A stretch of DNA of 64,000 bases from Megalobrama amblycephala (lineage: Eukaryota > Chordata > Actinopteri > Cypriniformes > Xenocyprididae), in the NCBI RefSeq assembly GCF_018812025.1, contig NC_063053.1:6177623-6241622 (forward strand), in the 5' to 3' direction. Both the position numbers and the translations under genes were made by a program. Positions 23,301 through 34,851 of this stretch are shown here, one piece after another. Each line of letters opens with the position of its first letter. Position 1 is the first letter of the stretch. The notes under the pieces are model-generated. The model saw only the letters and a list, made by a program, of their open reading frames with translations, did not search any database and was not told the DNA's origin.

Positions 23301-25771
23301 CTTTGGCCATTTACCTGCACATTTCCACACAGAGACCGGAGTATCCACTACATACACCCTTTCCCTTCCTGATGACCTCATCAGATGAGCAAATCTTCGG
23401 AGAAAGACCAAGGTATCCCTCTAAATCATACTCTACACACACAAACGCATGAGACAATTTGCCTGAGGAAATACACTCAAAAAAAGAGCTAAAAGTGCGT
23501 GTAAGCACTAATAAGAAATCGTATAGTAGAAACCATTTTTCACTCAGAAATTACTCAGAAATTTTGAAGTAGAAAAACTGAAATAATGCATTCTTCTAAA
23601 ACATACTCCAATACTGTTTTATTTAAAGGGATAGTTCACCCAAAAATGAAAATTATCCCATAATTTACTCACCCTCAAGCCATCCTAGATGTATATGACT
23701 ATCTTCTTTCAGTCAAACACAATCGGAGTTATATTAAAAAATATTCTCGCTCTTCCAAGCTTTATAATGGGAGTGAATAGTAACCAGTATTTTGAAGCCC
23801 AAAAAAGCACATCCATCCATCCATCATAAAAGTAATCCAGACGACTCCAGGGGGTTAATAAAGGCCTTCTGAAGCTAAGTGATGGATTTTTTGTAAGAAA
23901 AATATCCATATTTATAACTTTATAGACTGTAATCACTTGCTTCCGGTAACATCTGTCTGCGCGTTCACGAGAGAGTCGAGTTTAGGCGTATGACGTAGGA
24001 GGTAGGCGTAAGCATAAGTTTAGGTGAGAGTAGACGTCTCTCGTGGTTCAAACATATAGGACTGGGTAACAAACTCAAGCTCCACCGACATTTCTCTTTA
24101 AAAATTCTCGTTTAAAGCCCAGGACACACTGCACGATTTTCAGCTGTCCCAAACAAAAGATTGCCATCGTGTGGCAGTGAGAGAGGTTCAAAGACGGCCG
24201 CTGTCACGGTTTTGCGACCTACGATAATTTTCTGACAGTGTCAGAAATTCACCATGATCATCACAGTGTGTTTGCTGCTACAACCTACACCTACTGACCA
24301 GCCAATGATACTCCAACATGAAATGACGTATTGATATTCAACGCAACATGTGGCACTACAATTTACAGCGCATGCTGATGACGCTGCGCTAGCGTGCGTC
24401 GCAGCCTACAATTCATTAGTTGTCCTCATCGTACAGTCTACATATTTGTCGTAGCCAAGTTTATTAGATCCATGTGACTTGTAATGATCTTATGAGATTA
24501 CTGAAATCGCACAGTGTTCTGGGCTTTAGACTTCTAATTTGTGACCAGTGTTTTGTTTTGCTCTGCGATATTTGTCATTATGTCATGCGTCAGGTCAAAG
24601 TTCACTCTTTCACCGGAATCGACTCATGTACGAAAGCCAGTAGGGATATTTTTCTTACTAAAAAGCATCGCTTCACGTCAGAAGGCCTTTATTAACCCCC
24701 TGGAGCCGTATGGATTACTTTTATGATGAATGGATGTGCTTTTTTGGGATTCAAAATCTCAGTTACTATTCACTCCCATTATAAAGCTTGGAAGAGCTAG
24801 AATATTTTTTAACTCTGACTGTGTTTGACTGAAAGAAGAAAGTCATATACACCTACAGTAGGATAGCCATATGACTTTCTTCTTTCAGTCAAAGGGTGAG
24901 TAAATTAGTAACCTAACCCTTGAAAACTTTGAAAAATCATTTTCTACATTTTTGCATGTGCAGTTACCAATATTATGGCATAGCCAGATCCATATGGCCC
25001 TGAGTTTTTCCAGATCATTTCTGCTTCCCTCAGTGACTGCACACGCAATCTTCTGAGCATCAAATACTTCCAGCTCCCTCAGCTGAAAAACACATATTCA
25101 TGCCTAAATCTATTGTTTACGAGAACAAAAAGGACAAAGACGTGTGTGTTGTCTGTTACCTCTTTTCCTTTCTTGATTGAAAATGTGTCTACTTTGTTGA
25201 AAATATCAGTGCTGGGGAACAGCAATTTTCTGGGTTTCCTCTGAGAGGAGGAGACTGCAGGTAGATAAGGTCTCCCAGATTGCGTGCCAGGGCTGGCAAC
25301 TGAGAGGGGTTTCACAATCTCCTCTTGGCTCTTTTTCACAGTGCTCCTCTTTCTTACGCTCACTGACTTCGCCGCGCTCTCGGCGGACAGTTGGCGCTTT
25401 GTGCTCGGCCTTTGTTCCTCACATAACTTCCCATCAAAGTTCTCTAACAGTACCTTATGAGAAACAGCATTTTCTTGTATCGGTACAACGGCTAAGGGCT
25501 TTGGGTCATTTTGCTCCACTGACTGTGAACCTCCTCGGTGGCTCTTAATAGTCAAACAGACTTTGGTGCTGTTCTCTTCATCCCTTATGCTGGTCTCTTG
25601 GCTTCCAGATACATTTTGAAGTTTATATTTCACCACACCATCTTCTACTTTCAAATCGAAGTTTTGTTTCTGTGTGTCATTGTTTGAGTCTGTTGCAGTT
25701 TCTTCTGGTTGGTGGCCTCGGTTGCTGTTTTTTGTTGTGATTGGTTGCTGATCAGCTTGAGCTTCATCCAT
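17349..25771 (-). CDS. Kyphoscoliosis peptidase (KY)-like transglutaminase-fold protein, six coding exons
   Basis: Coding exons on the minus strand: 25160-25771 (ATG at 25771), 24968-25082, 23315-23432, 23048-23239, 21369-21559, 17349-18673. Phases all agree and total 2553 nt, or 850 residues. The first ~204 residues are polar and low in complexity. Next comes a transglutaminase-like core: RAIWIWLCHNIEYD, then GKGVCSGYS (catalytic Cys), DHEWNAVFVGGQWWLLDACWG (catalytic His and Asp), then YDDFYFLTEP, which aligns with the human KY segment after the core. The 442-residue final exon carries the repeated Ig-like KY domains. Human KY has 561 residues, is muscle-specific, and supports neuromuscular junction and sarcomere maintenance. 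The extra length here is mostly at the N terminus and in the last exon, so this is a KY paralogue rather than certainly the KY orthologue. A noncoding first exon probably ends at 25918 (donor GTAAGA) and joins the acceptor before 25795; this fixes the ATG at 25771. Confidence 0.85.
18838..19582. mobile_element. Harbinger-like MITE in the last intron of the KY-like gene
   Basis: The left end GGGTTTCACACC and right end GGTGCGAAAGCCC are inverted, and both halves carry AGTTATAGGA and GGAACTxx blocks. The element is interrupted by another MITE (18985-19246). Boundaries are approximate and no target duplication was resolved. Confidence 0.5.
18985..19246. mobile_element. Short MITE with GAATCCCAAATGGCAC termini, nested
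   Basis: The left terminus GCTGAATCCCAAATGGCAC and right terminus GTGCCATTTGGGATTCAAC are inverted repeats of about 18 bp. A related fragment occurs near 14832-15070. It lies inside the Harbinger-like MITE, so it inserted later. Confidence 0.65.
19769..20350 (+). mobile_element. Harbinger-like element with a truncated Myb-like protein fragment
   Basis: The left end GCTGCGTTTCCACTGCAGGAA is characteristic of a fish Harbinger family. From 20093 a short frame begins MGFKKYDRWTDDKVQALLSL, which resembles the start of the Myb/SANT-like DNA-binding protein that accompanies Harbinger transposases. The frame then runs into a rearranged copy of the terminal sequence (GGAAACGCAGC near 20240) and ends at 20347. 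Both the transposase and most of the Myb protein are missing. It sits in an intron of the KY-like gene on the opposite strand. Confidence 0.6.
20351..21368. other. KY-like intron remainder, nothing recognised
   Basis: AT-rich intronic sequence without visible transposon ends, exons or long repeats. Confidence 0.4.
21745..22478. mobile_element. MITE with ACACAATATGTAAG-type inverted ends in a KY-like intron
   Basis: The left arm near 21753 (ACACAATATGTAAGATTTT) and right arm near 22460 (AATTTACATAGTGTGCCTTTAA) are inverted. This family of terminal sequences is common in teleosts. The interior around 21887-21911 has a short GTCCGT tandem run. Exact ends are uncertain. Confidence 0.5.
23623..24920. 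mobile_element. TTAA MITE (AAAGGGATAGTTCACCC family) with inverted arms in a KY-like intron
   Basis: It starts TTAAAGGGATAGTTCACCC. The left interior (CCAAGCTTTATAATGGGAGTGAATAG) recurs inverted near 24770-24795, and the TTCTTTCAGTCAAA block also recurs inverted. The right end is degraded around ACCTAACCCTT, so no second TTAA is visible. The middle (about 24115-24440, starting CCCAGGACACACTGCACGAT) looks like a separate inserted repeat. Confidence 0.6.
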
Positions 25772-25918
25772 GCAAATGAGAGGACAAGAAAATGTCTGAC
25801 CAACAATATAAGTCATTGTGCATGTTGCATCACTTTAAATCCAAAAACATCTACACTCTTCTTAGTTTTAAAACACTCCAAAAAACATATGAAATGCAAT
25901 TAAATGGAAAATCTTACC

Positions 25919-26080
25919 TTTTGCAGTTGCGAAACTCATACCTTCTGTCACTTTCAGAAGAAGTGTTGGTAGTAGCAGATTTATCCAAGTTTTGTTTTCT
26001 ATTGCAGGGGTCTGTCTATATCTATTTTCTCCCTGTGTCCACCCCTATGAAAGGATAGCATGCTAAAAATACACTTGGAC
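25919..26080 (-). promoter_or_regulatory. Candidate promoter and first-exon region of the KY-like gene
   Basis: Minus-strand sequence leading into the donor at 25918 would be the untranslated first exon. Upstream, 26063-26072 reads CTAAAAATAC, one base from the MEF2 consensus, which would suit a muscle gene. A weak AT-rich TATA-like sequence lies near 26015-26025. This rests on motif matches alone. Confidence 0.25.
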
Positions 26081-26977
26081 TTATCATGACAACCAATGAG
26101 CTCAAAGATACAAGAGAGGGGGTAGAAAGAAGGACATTTGATGTTGGCACGGAGGGTGAAGAAGGTTGTGGTGGGTAACTGATAAATTTATTAGCTAACA
26201 AACATGCGTAAACAATGTCAACCATGACCTTGTTAAGTGTATTAAAGTCTTTGTGGGAATGTTTAGTCTACTCAGGATGAAGAAATAAAGTGGGAGGAGC
26301 ACACACACATTAATAACAATAATTCATCACAATAATTCATCTCCTTCAGTGCCAGTCTTGGACTCGTTAACCTCGTATACCCTAAATGACTTTCCTTATG
26401 TAAATAAAATCGCTGATATGGAAATTGAAGCTGGCCTTAGTGGATACTGTCGCTATGTGCAGAAAAACAAAGCAGTTTTTATTTCCATACATAGAAACCC
26501 TTCCTCCAAAAACATCCTCATTGGCTTGGGCTCCATGTCAGACGGCCTGTCGGGGGCCCTCAGGGGTCCTCTTACATACCCCCCTCTAGCAGGCTGAATT
26601 ACCCCTGACCAATTACCCATCGGCAGCATGCCAGAATAGCAATGACTGCAGTTGTGTGTTTATTCATGAAGTTCTCCCCTCCAGGTTGTTGAATAAAACT
26701 TCTCTTTGCATGAGTTTTCCTGTTTCTGGTTTGCATCATGTTCAAATGAAGGACTTTTCTATGTACATGCAGCCTTGTAGATAACATGAGGACATGAAGT
26801 GATGGAGACATGGCCTCTCTCCTGCTCAAGATGTGATAATACAAAAGCCCCAAAAGTAGCCTTGCACAGTACGTGTTCTGTCTCCTATCTATATCTTACA
26901 CACTTAAAGGTTCCAAAAATGATTTTTGCATAGAAGAACCATTTTTGGTTCCCCAAAGAACCTTCAATGAACAGTTC

Positions 26978-27630
26978 TTAAAGGATTAGTTCACTTTCAA
27001 ATAAAATTTTCCTGATAATTTACTCACCCCCATGTCATCCAAGATGTTCATGTCTTTCTTTCTTCAGTCGAAAAGAAATTAAGGCTTTTTGATGAAAACA
27101 TTCAAGGATTATTCTGTATATGCTTTATATAAACAAATGATCACCTTCCAAGTGGTTCTGCCAAAATTGCACGTTCATATTCTTCAAAAAGCTTACGCTG
27201 TATGTCCTATCCTTCCCTATTCTACTTATGGAAAAAATGGAAATGGCGCTGCATTTGTTCCGTAAGTAGAATAGGAAAGGAGTAGGACATACAGCGTAAG
27301 TTTTTTGAAGAATACAAAATCATTTGTTTATATAAAGCATATACATTTACATTTTTTTTCCGAAAATGACCGATGGTTTCTCTAGATAAGACCCTTATTC
27401 CTTGTCTGGCATCGTTTAAAGCCCTTTGAAGCTGCACTGAAACTGTAATTTTGACCTTCAACCATTTGGAGGCCATTGAAGTCCATTATAAGGAGAAAAA
27501 TCCTGGAATGTTTTCATCAAAAACCTTAATTTCTTTTAGACTGAAGAAAGAAAGACATGAACATCTTGGATGACATGGGGGTGAGTAAATTATCAGGAAA
27601 ATTTTATTTGAAAGTGAACTAATCCTTTAA
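26978..27630. mobile_element. TTAA MITE with very long near-perfect hairpin arms
   Basis: TTAA at 26978-26981 and 27627-27630 brackets arms of about 125 nt that are nearly identical when inverted (AAAGGATTAGTTCACTTTCA at each end). An inner inverted pair flanks the centre (27173-27230 versus 27255-27316, including ACGCTGTATGTCCTA). The element sits inside another repeat, the AAGGTTCTT/GGAACCA family at about 26905-26977 and 27631-27775. It lies between the divergent KY-like and slc4a11 starts. Confidence 0.8.
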
Positions 27631-28485
27631 AAGAGTTTTTTTTTTTTCTTCCTTTGAAGAACATTCTAAAAATCTAACAATTAAGAACCATTTGTGCACT
27701 GCAAATGTTCCGTTGATGTTAAAGGTTCTTAATGGAACCAAAGATGCCAAAAAAGAACCTGCATTTTTAAGATTTTTATGTAGACGGAACATAAAAGGCT
27801 AGTGGATCTCAATCCTCGACCTGCACTGCACAGCACTGAATGGTGATGGTGGATGTCTCCCTTATCTACTACACCTGATTCAACTCATCAGCTCATTAGT
27901 AGAGGCTCCACGAACTGAACTGGGTGAATCAGATAAGGGAGACAAATGTCCAGTGCTTTCAAGCATCAGTATTAAGAACAGACTGTAACACAGTGTTCTC
28001 CCCTAAAGTTAAAGCAAATCCACACAGTAAATGTAAGATATCTGAATAAAGAATCCAAATTCACAGTCACTCACAACTTAAATAGAAAGAAAGAAAAATA
28101 TCATCTATAAAATTTCAAATTGCCAAGAGTGCACGTGTGCCGCGTTCCCTGCGCGCGCTCTCTAGTGGGGAAGCTTTCCCTTGTACTAGTTTTATGTCAG
28201 TTTGTTATTAATTTAATATCACGTTTAAGATGTTCTTAAACAGGCCAAAACTGTTTTCCCGCTTACATCTGCTCAGTAATGATACTGGTGGACCATCCTT
28301 GTCGTCCAGTAGCTCTGTTTTGCTGGAACTTGATTGGTCCAGATTCACGAGCTTTTGTTCGCGTGCTGCACTTCTTGCGCTCGTGCTGTCATGCACACCT
28401 GCGGAACACTCGCGCGCACCGCTAATATGCCTGCCAGTGTTTCACACTCAGGAGAAAAGAGAACAACTTGACTAGCTAGTTTGGA

Positions 28486-28490
28486 TATAA
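28486..28490 (+). promoter_or_regulatory. Candidate TATA box upstream of slc4a11 exon 1
   Basis: TATAA within GGATATAAAGG lies 77 nt before the ATG at 28567. A start about 30 nt downstream would leave a 5' UTR near 50 nt. The surrounding 250 bp are richer in CpG than the neighbourhood. This is a motif match only. Confidence 0.3.
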
Positions 28491-28566
28491 AGGTAAACTA
28501 ACTCTCAAAAAACATTCCCCTGGATGTGATTTCAGTCATTAAAGGCATACCAAACTGAAAGACATC

Positions 28567-28627
28567 ATGAAGACGGATAAAGACGGTAATGACATGAGGG
28601 GAGTGACTGTTAACCGCTTTGCTGAAG
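28567..28627 (+). CDS. slc4a11: Candidate first coding exon of slc4a11
   Basis: The ATG opens a 20-codon exon, MKTDKDGNDMRGVTVNRFAE, followed by one base and a good donor (GGTAAGAAT). Its phase 1 end joins exactly to the acceptor at 60186, forming a Glu codon. In human SLC4A11, alternative first exons likewise splice into an exon that begins with a Glu-Asn-Ser just before the conserved MSQNGYF. The exon itself I do not recognise, and 31.6 kb separates it from exon 2. It could therefore belong to another gene or be one of several alternative first exons. Confidence 0.5.
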
Positions 28628-29511
28628 GTAAGAATATTTGTATCGAAAAGGTGATTGTCGTTACGAACTTTATAAAAACAACTATTTAGAGAAATTTGCT
28701 TGTGATAATAGTTGTAAGAGTTAAAAATACAAGTTTGTTATTGTGAAAGCAGTAGCCTACTGGATATTTCGCGTATGTGAATATAGCTTACTTTACTGCA
28801 AACATAACAAATATTTGTTTTTCAGTTATACTCTTGAACTAGATTACATTTTTCAGAAAAACTTAAACATTACCATGGCAACCATAGTTATCCTACAGTT
28901 ACTTATACAACTGTAAAGCCATAAAAAATGAATATCGGATGTAGGCAACATCAAACAGAATGTGTTTAAATTTATTTTTTATGACAGTGGTGCCCGGTAG
29001 CAAGTTACCATTTATAATTTATACAATTCATACCATTTACATTATACAATATGGTATTATGGTATGGTTACCACAGTGATTTTTTTAAGGGATATGGCAT
29101 TTTCCAGAAATCAAACTTTATTATCACTCCTACAGTCCTATTGTCTAGTCCATGTTATCCCAGACTAACACAAGGACAAAGTTAGAGTGCAGAAATGATC
29201 ACTGCTGCCCAACCTTAACCATGAGAAATATGGATAATTTATAATTATATCTAAATTCTAAATTAAATCAGATTTGATATATTATGCAAATCTACCATAC
29301 AGACATTTGGACAGCCACTGCATTAGGACTTTACTAAAAAGAAATTTTTGAAAAACTATAATCTGATTTTATCATTTTCACAGTTTAGCTATGATGTATT
29401 AACACATTTAAATTAAAAATGTGCAATGAACAATGATTTTGTATCAGTATAATTACTTTCACTGGTTTTTCTTCATGATTAAGCTGTATTTTCTGTTCCT
29501 TATCAAGGCTG

Positions 29512-29542
<31 letters not shown>

Positions 29543-31660
29543 GGTGAGTGTCCCAGTAGCTTGCTATACAATAGAGCTTCACATAAGCTGTCTGGGCTCA
29601 TGCTCTTAGGGTAATGAGGGAAGGAAGGACTGGATAAAGACTCATCTTTTTATTCTGTTGTCTTTCAGTTGTTAGATTCACAATGTCAAAAGCTATCTGT
29701 TTATCTGATCAAAGCCTCTTTTTAAGGCATCATTGCACACATATAAATATCAACATCCGCCACTTGCAGTAGTTGTGCAATTTCAAATTCTTGCTTACCT
29801 GACAAGAATCGGAAAGTTAGTACAAGTGTAGACATAACATGCATTCTCCCACATATTCTCTCAGCCTTGGAGCTCATAACTACTACAAGTGTGAGGTAAC
29901 CTTTTAACAAGATTTTTCGCTGCTCTCTTCGTTATTGTATCATCTTAGGTTGTGAAATCAAATTATGACAGACTTTGGCTCCATTGTAACACCTATCAGA
30001 CTGGCTTTAGCATGTCAAGCTATTTAGATATATAAATGTATTGTTTTTCTCAACTCAAATCTCACAGTGAATGCACATGCATTCTCTCTCACAAGCTTGT
30101 GCACATGCGCTCACACAGACACATACTCTCACTGATACATTACTTACATTAGGTGAGGGTCCAGGGGAAGGAAGCTCCACCCTTTGTTGTTCACTTAGTT
30201 TGACTGTTGGCTCTTCCTGGAGATACAATACAAATCTCTCTCTGTGTGTGTGTGTGTGTGTCTGTGAGTGTCTGTGTAAAGCAAACTCAAAAAGAGCTGG
30301 CGTTTACAGGACTTGACCATAATTCTTGTACCAAAGAAAGAATTTGGACAAATTAAACTTTATGACATGAATGTGACAGCTGAATTAAACCTATAACAAA
30401 ACCCATTTTGATAACTTGTGTAGTTACTGCATTTTGCCTTTGCAGTGCGTAATAATATTTCAATGGGTTTGGTTCCAGAAGGAAGTGTGAATGGAAAGTG
30501 GACTGAGACCCAATTACAAACCAAATGGACCAAAAAGATTAAATTTTCAAAAGCAGGATCAATGTGAATGAAAAGCGAACTCATATTTCGTTTTAAAGTG
30601 GACATGAAATGGAAATTCACCCTTTCTAAATGCGTCTTATTGATCTTAATGTGAATGATGCACGCGCTCAATCAAAATCTTCGATCTTCAGGTAAATGAC
30701 AGACTTCTCTCTGTTGACATATGCAGGACTTCTCCAATCATTTAGTCCACTTAAACCCTGTCCCTTTCTTACAGTCGAGCGCAAATTCATCTGCCTCCAT
30801 CCAATCAACAACCAAGGGATAGAACTATGTCCCACCCTATGTTTTTCTTTCACTCGGATGTATGTCAATACAGAAGAAAAGATCTGTCGCTACTTCAATA
30901 AAAGCATTAAAACATCAGTAAAGATTTAAAGAAAATTATTAGCTCTTATTTTTTGGTAATAATTTTTCTATTTGTTAGAAATAATTTTTATATTTTTCTT
31001 AAATGTTAAGTTTTCTTTAGTCTTTTTTTTTATTTACAAAAATATTACTTTTTTAAAATAAATGGACATGATGAATAATGTTTCCATATTACAAGGCAAA
31101 ACCTCATCTATTTTAGCCAGCTTGATAACAAGATAAATATCTTGGTGGTTGTTGTAACAAAAAGCTAGAATACATCACAGAAAACCAAAACACATAAGTT
31201 TACAAGGAATATAGTCAAAATATATGTAATGAATGTAAGAATTTTCTTAAGCCCCGAACATTGACCTGTGCTGGAAAACCCCCTTCTTTATCCACATTTA
31301 AGTCAAACATTGTATAATTTTGGAGTACTCTATTGTTGACTACTTATTTCAGATGACTCATATTGCTAATAATTTGAATGCAGTGAATCTGTTTTGGGAG
31401 TAAATGATCAGCTTTACTTATCTGGAAGACAATTACTTGTGTTTATAGATGTGAATGGATAGTTTAGAAGTTATGCAAAAATATGTTTAGTGACGTTTTG
31501 GGGCGGTACCTCATGACTTAAAGTGTTATAGTCAGCAGTCACTAACCATAAATCTCTAATACCCATTGTTTGTCCAGAAAGACAACAAAACATTTCCTCT
31601 GAAGCCTATGATCTGACTATCACAGTTAAACACAGATAGGAAGTGAGGTCTAGGGCCAAG
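28628..31660. other. Presumed slc4a11 intron 1, first part
   Basis: AT-rich sequence with no recognisable exon. A (CA)n run lies at about 29512-29540 and a (TG)n run near 30244-30262. Nothing else was resolved. Confidence 0.4.
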
Positions 31661-31663
31661 TGA

Positions 31664-31710
<47 letters not shown>

Positions 31711-31990
31711 TGGTTCAGGTATACCCTACGTTAAGGGAACAAAATGTCCCCACAAAAATGGCAGTGTCCTTTTGGGGACATTTTTTGGTCCCCATGAGGA
31801 AAACAGCTTATAAATCATACGTAATGTTTTTTTTTGTAAATGTAAAAATGCAAAAGTTTTCTGTGAGTGCGTTTAGGGTTAGGGGATAGAATATGCAGTT
31901 TGTACAGTATAAAAATCAATTTCTCTATAGAAAGCTCCCATAAAACATGAAAGCGCAACGTGTGTGTGTGTGTGTGTGTGTGTGGCTCCA
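31661..31990. repeat. (TG)n microsatellites flanking a common fish repeat
   Basis: (GT)n at about 31663-31708 is followed by a noncoding repeat with GGTATACCCTACG and TGGGGACATTTTTTGGTCCC, a sequence seen widely in fish. A second (GT)n closes it at about 31961-31983. Confidence 0.6.
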
Positions 31991-32789
31991 AAGAGTCGTG
32001 TAAGGTAGATGTTTAGACCTCTGACAGCCACACAGGGCACTAGGGGGCAGTGCGTCACCCAGAACCCTCTTTGCTTTGCTGTAGGGATGTCTTTCTGTTG
32101 GCCAATGCACATTGCGTCCCTATTCTAGCCCAAAAATTTCGCTGTGCTGTATGTGTGTTTGTCTGGCACCTCCGGACAACTCTGCTGAACTCAAGGACAA
32201 TAGCAAGGTCAGAGATTGACCTCACTTTGTGTACCCTCTGCATCCTGTGCCCACATCAGGACTTAACCCTTCAAACCCTACATACACCGCATCTCTTTTG
32301 AATGAATCAGACTATATGTATGTGATGATTGTGAGGTATAATATTTCAGTAGCGTCATTATGTTGAATGTTTGTTGGCGTAGGTGGCCGAATCAAGCCCT
32401 TTGGATGTCATACTGTGGGAGGTACTCTGTCTGTCCATAACAAAATAGTTTAAAAGAGCAGTGCATCACAATACAGTCTAGGGTTTACACAAGAGCTGTG
32501 TGAACATTCCTGCCTTACACACACACACACACACATATACATATACACACGCCTCTACAAACTGTTTTACACGCTGCCAGCAGGTGTGTTTTGTGGAAAG
32601 AGCCTTTGATGGCAACAAAATGGAGGGAGGAGAGAGGGGTTCTACACTTTTTATAAGACTTATTGTGAGGGCTGAAATAAAAAACAGATATCCCCCCCCC
32701 CATACTACACCCCCCACTCCACTCGACAGAGAAATAAAACAAACAGCCTCGGAATGATGAGTCATTACAGTACTTGCTAGAAATTCCTC

Positions 32790-33080
32790 AGACATTCTAT
32801 TCTTCTTTTCCTTCTTCTTCATCATTGTCTTCTGATGCTTCTTTTTCGTCGCCAACTTTTTAATTTACTTCCGCTTTCTCGTCATGATCTTCTTTTCTTG
32901 CTGCTTCTTTTCCTGCTTCAACATCTTCTTTCACTGCTTCTCCTTTGTCATCTTCTTCATCTTCTACTTCTTTTGTTTGCCTTTTGGTTTATCGACATTG
33001 TTTTGTTTATTGTCTTCTTTTGTTGCTCTTTCTTTTTTCTTTATAATCATCTTCTGTTGTTTTTCATCTACATCTTCTGC
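32790..33080 (-). other. Acidic Lys/Glu-rich coding-like segment, possibly a decayed exon or retrocopy
   Basis: Read on the minus strand, this purine-rich stretch gives runs such as EDEEDDKGEAVKEDVEAGKE and later GDEKEASEDNDEEEGKEE followed by a stop. Two internal stops and a probable frame shift interrupt it. Composition resembles charged tails of chromatin or neurofilament-like proteins, but I cannot name a family. It may equally be a low-complexity GAA-rich tract with no coding history. Confidence 0.25.
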
Positions 33081-33104
33081 AATTCATGCAGCCACTGTTA
33101 AAAC

Positions 33105-33447
33105 TTAAAGGGATAGTTCACTCAAAAATGAAAATTTGCTGTTAATTTACTCACCCTCAGATCATCCAGTTGAACAGTAAAGATATTTTTTTAAGGGATA
33201 GTTCACCCAAAAATGAACATTCTGTCATCATTTGCTCACCCTCATGTCTGTTCAAACCTGTATGACTTGCTTTGAAGAATGTTGGTAAGTAAACAGTTTT
33301 GGTTACTATCGACCTCCATTGCATGGACATGAAAAACTCATTTCTCAAAATATCTTCTTTAATGTTTCACAGAAGAAACAGTCATACAGGTTTGGAATTA
33401 TTATTATTTTTGAATATTTTTTTTTTTGGTTGAACGATCCTTTTTAA
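33105..33447. mobile_element. Two overlapping copies of the TTAA MITE (AAAGGGATAGTTCAC family)
   Basis: A partial copy begins at TTAA 33105. A second copy begins at TTAA 33191 with AGGGATAGTTCACCC and ends with GAACGATCCTTTTTAA at 33447. The second has inserted into, or replaced the interior of, the first. Confidence 0.7.
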
Positions 33448-34779
33448 GAGTGCAAAATATGTTGATTTGTGTTTTTCTCATAAGCTTTATAATTTAAAAT
33501 TAAAGAAAAAAATTCTTCATGCCTTAAAATAGCTTAAATGTAACTCTACACCCTTGCTTCATTTAGTATACGTGGATCTATGAATATGCTAATTAGCCCC
33601 ACCTCCAATCACTCACACAAGCTCAGAGATCCAATCGGACAACGTACTGAGGTAAACGCTTCACAATGCTATCGTTTTTTACAACATCGGACACATAATG
33701 GTAATTAATATGATTAGCCTTTTGCTTGACTAAGTTATCAAACGGCTAATAATGTGTTGCTAATGTTACACAACTCCCTTGCTTCAGAGTGGTCATAATT
33801 AATGATATGCAAAAGCCCGCCAGCACGTTGACGTGATTGGTTACAAGGTCATTTGTGACGTCACAAACACCAGCGATTTCAAACTGCGTTTTTGAAACTG
33901 TCTTTAAATCACTGCAGTTTTAAACAGAAAATACTCTGCAATGGTGCTGACATGAATTTGCACATGGTTTGTCTTAAAGCCTGTTAAAAACACCACATAG
34001 ACATATAAACAGCATTAAAAACTTGATTTTCACCACAGGTGGACTTTAAAAAAAAGTCTTCCATTGACTTAAATTGCTTGAACGTTTGCCATTCAAAATC
34101 TAATCGACTGCAATAATGTGCTATTTGCGTTCTGAGCTTTTTTAAACATCTGTTTGAATTGATCTTTTCTGTCTTGCATCTGTTTAAATGTATAGCCGCC
34201 TTTACACTGCAAAGACGGCGTTGAGTCTTACACAGCTGACTGAGAACAAGACGCGTACAATGTGCGTCAGCTAATGTACCAAATTTCTGCAGCCATCTTT
34301 GCAGTAAATCTCTCTGAAACATTATTGTTTCAACATGTCTTTGCCAAAAATAACAGCATCAAATAATCCAGAAGCACCACACCAAAAATAACAGCATCAA
34401 GCAATCCAAAAGCACCACACCTAACGATAGGGTGTGCGTTTCTAGCGTGCAATGATTTTGCTGGATGCTAGAATGACATTATTCCTTATTGTGAAAGAAA
34501 CAAAGGACATCACAGTGACATCAGTTTGTAAACTTACAAGCACGCAACATGTATCAGAATCATGCATCTTTTATCGTAATACACATTTTATTGACAACTC
34601 TGACACAAGACTTATTTCTCTCGCACACAAAACAAGTAATGCTAAATGCCAGACGGCGTTTGTCGTGACGATTTATGACAGCAAGCATCAAGTACGCAAA
34701 GTGAAATGCAGGAAATGTAGGCTTTAGGACCCAGAGTCACAGCTCAGCGGAGGCAGGGCAAGGCTGACTCACTAAATAT

Positions 34780-34817
34780 GTCTGAGGAATGAGAGAGAGA
34801 GAAAGAAAGATAGATAC

Positions 34818-34851
<34 letters not shown>

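Noticed and set aside
32478..32855. 125-codon minus-strand frame rich in Val-Cys and Lys
   Set aside because: It runs through a CA/TG microsatellite and a poly-C tract; only the Glu-rich part upstream on that strand was kept, as a weak candidate.
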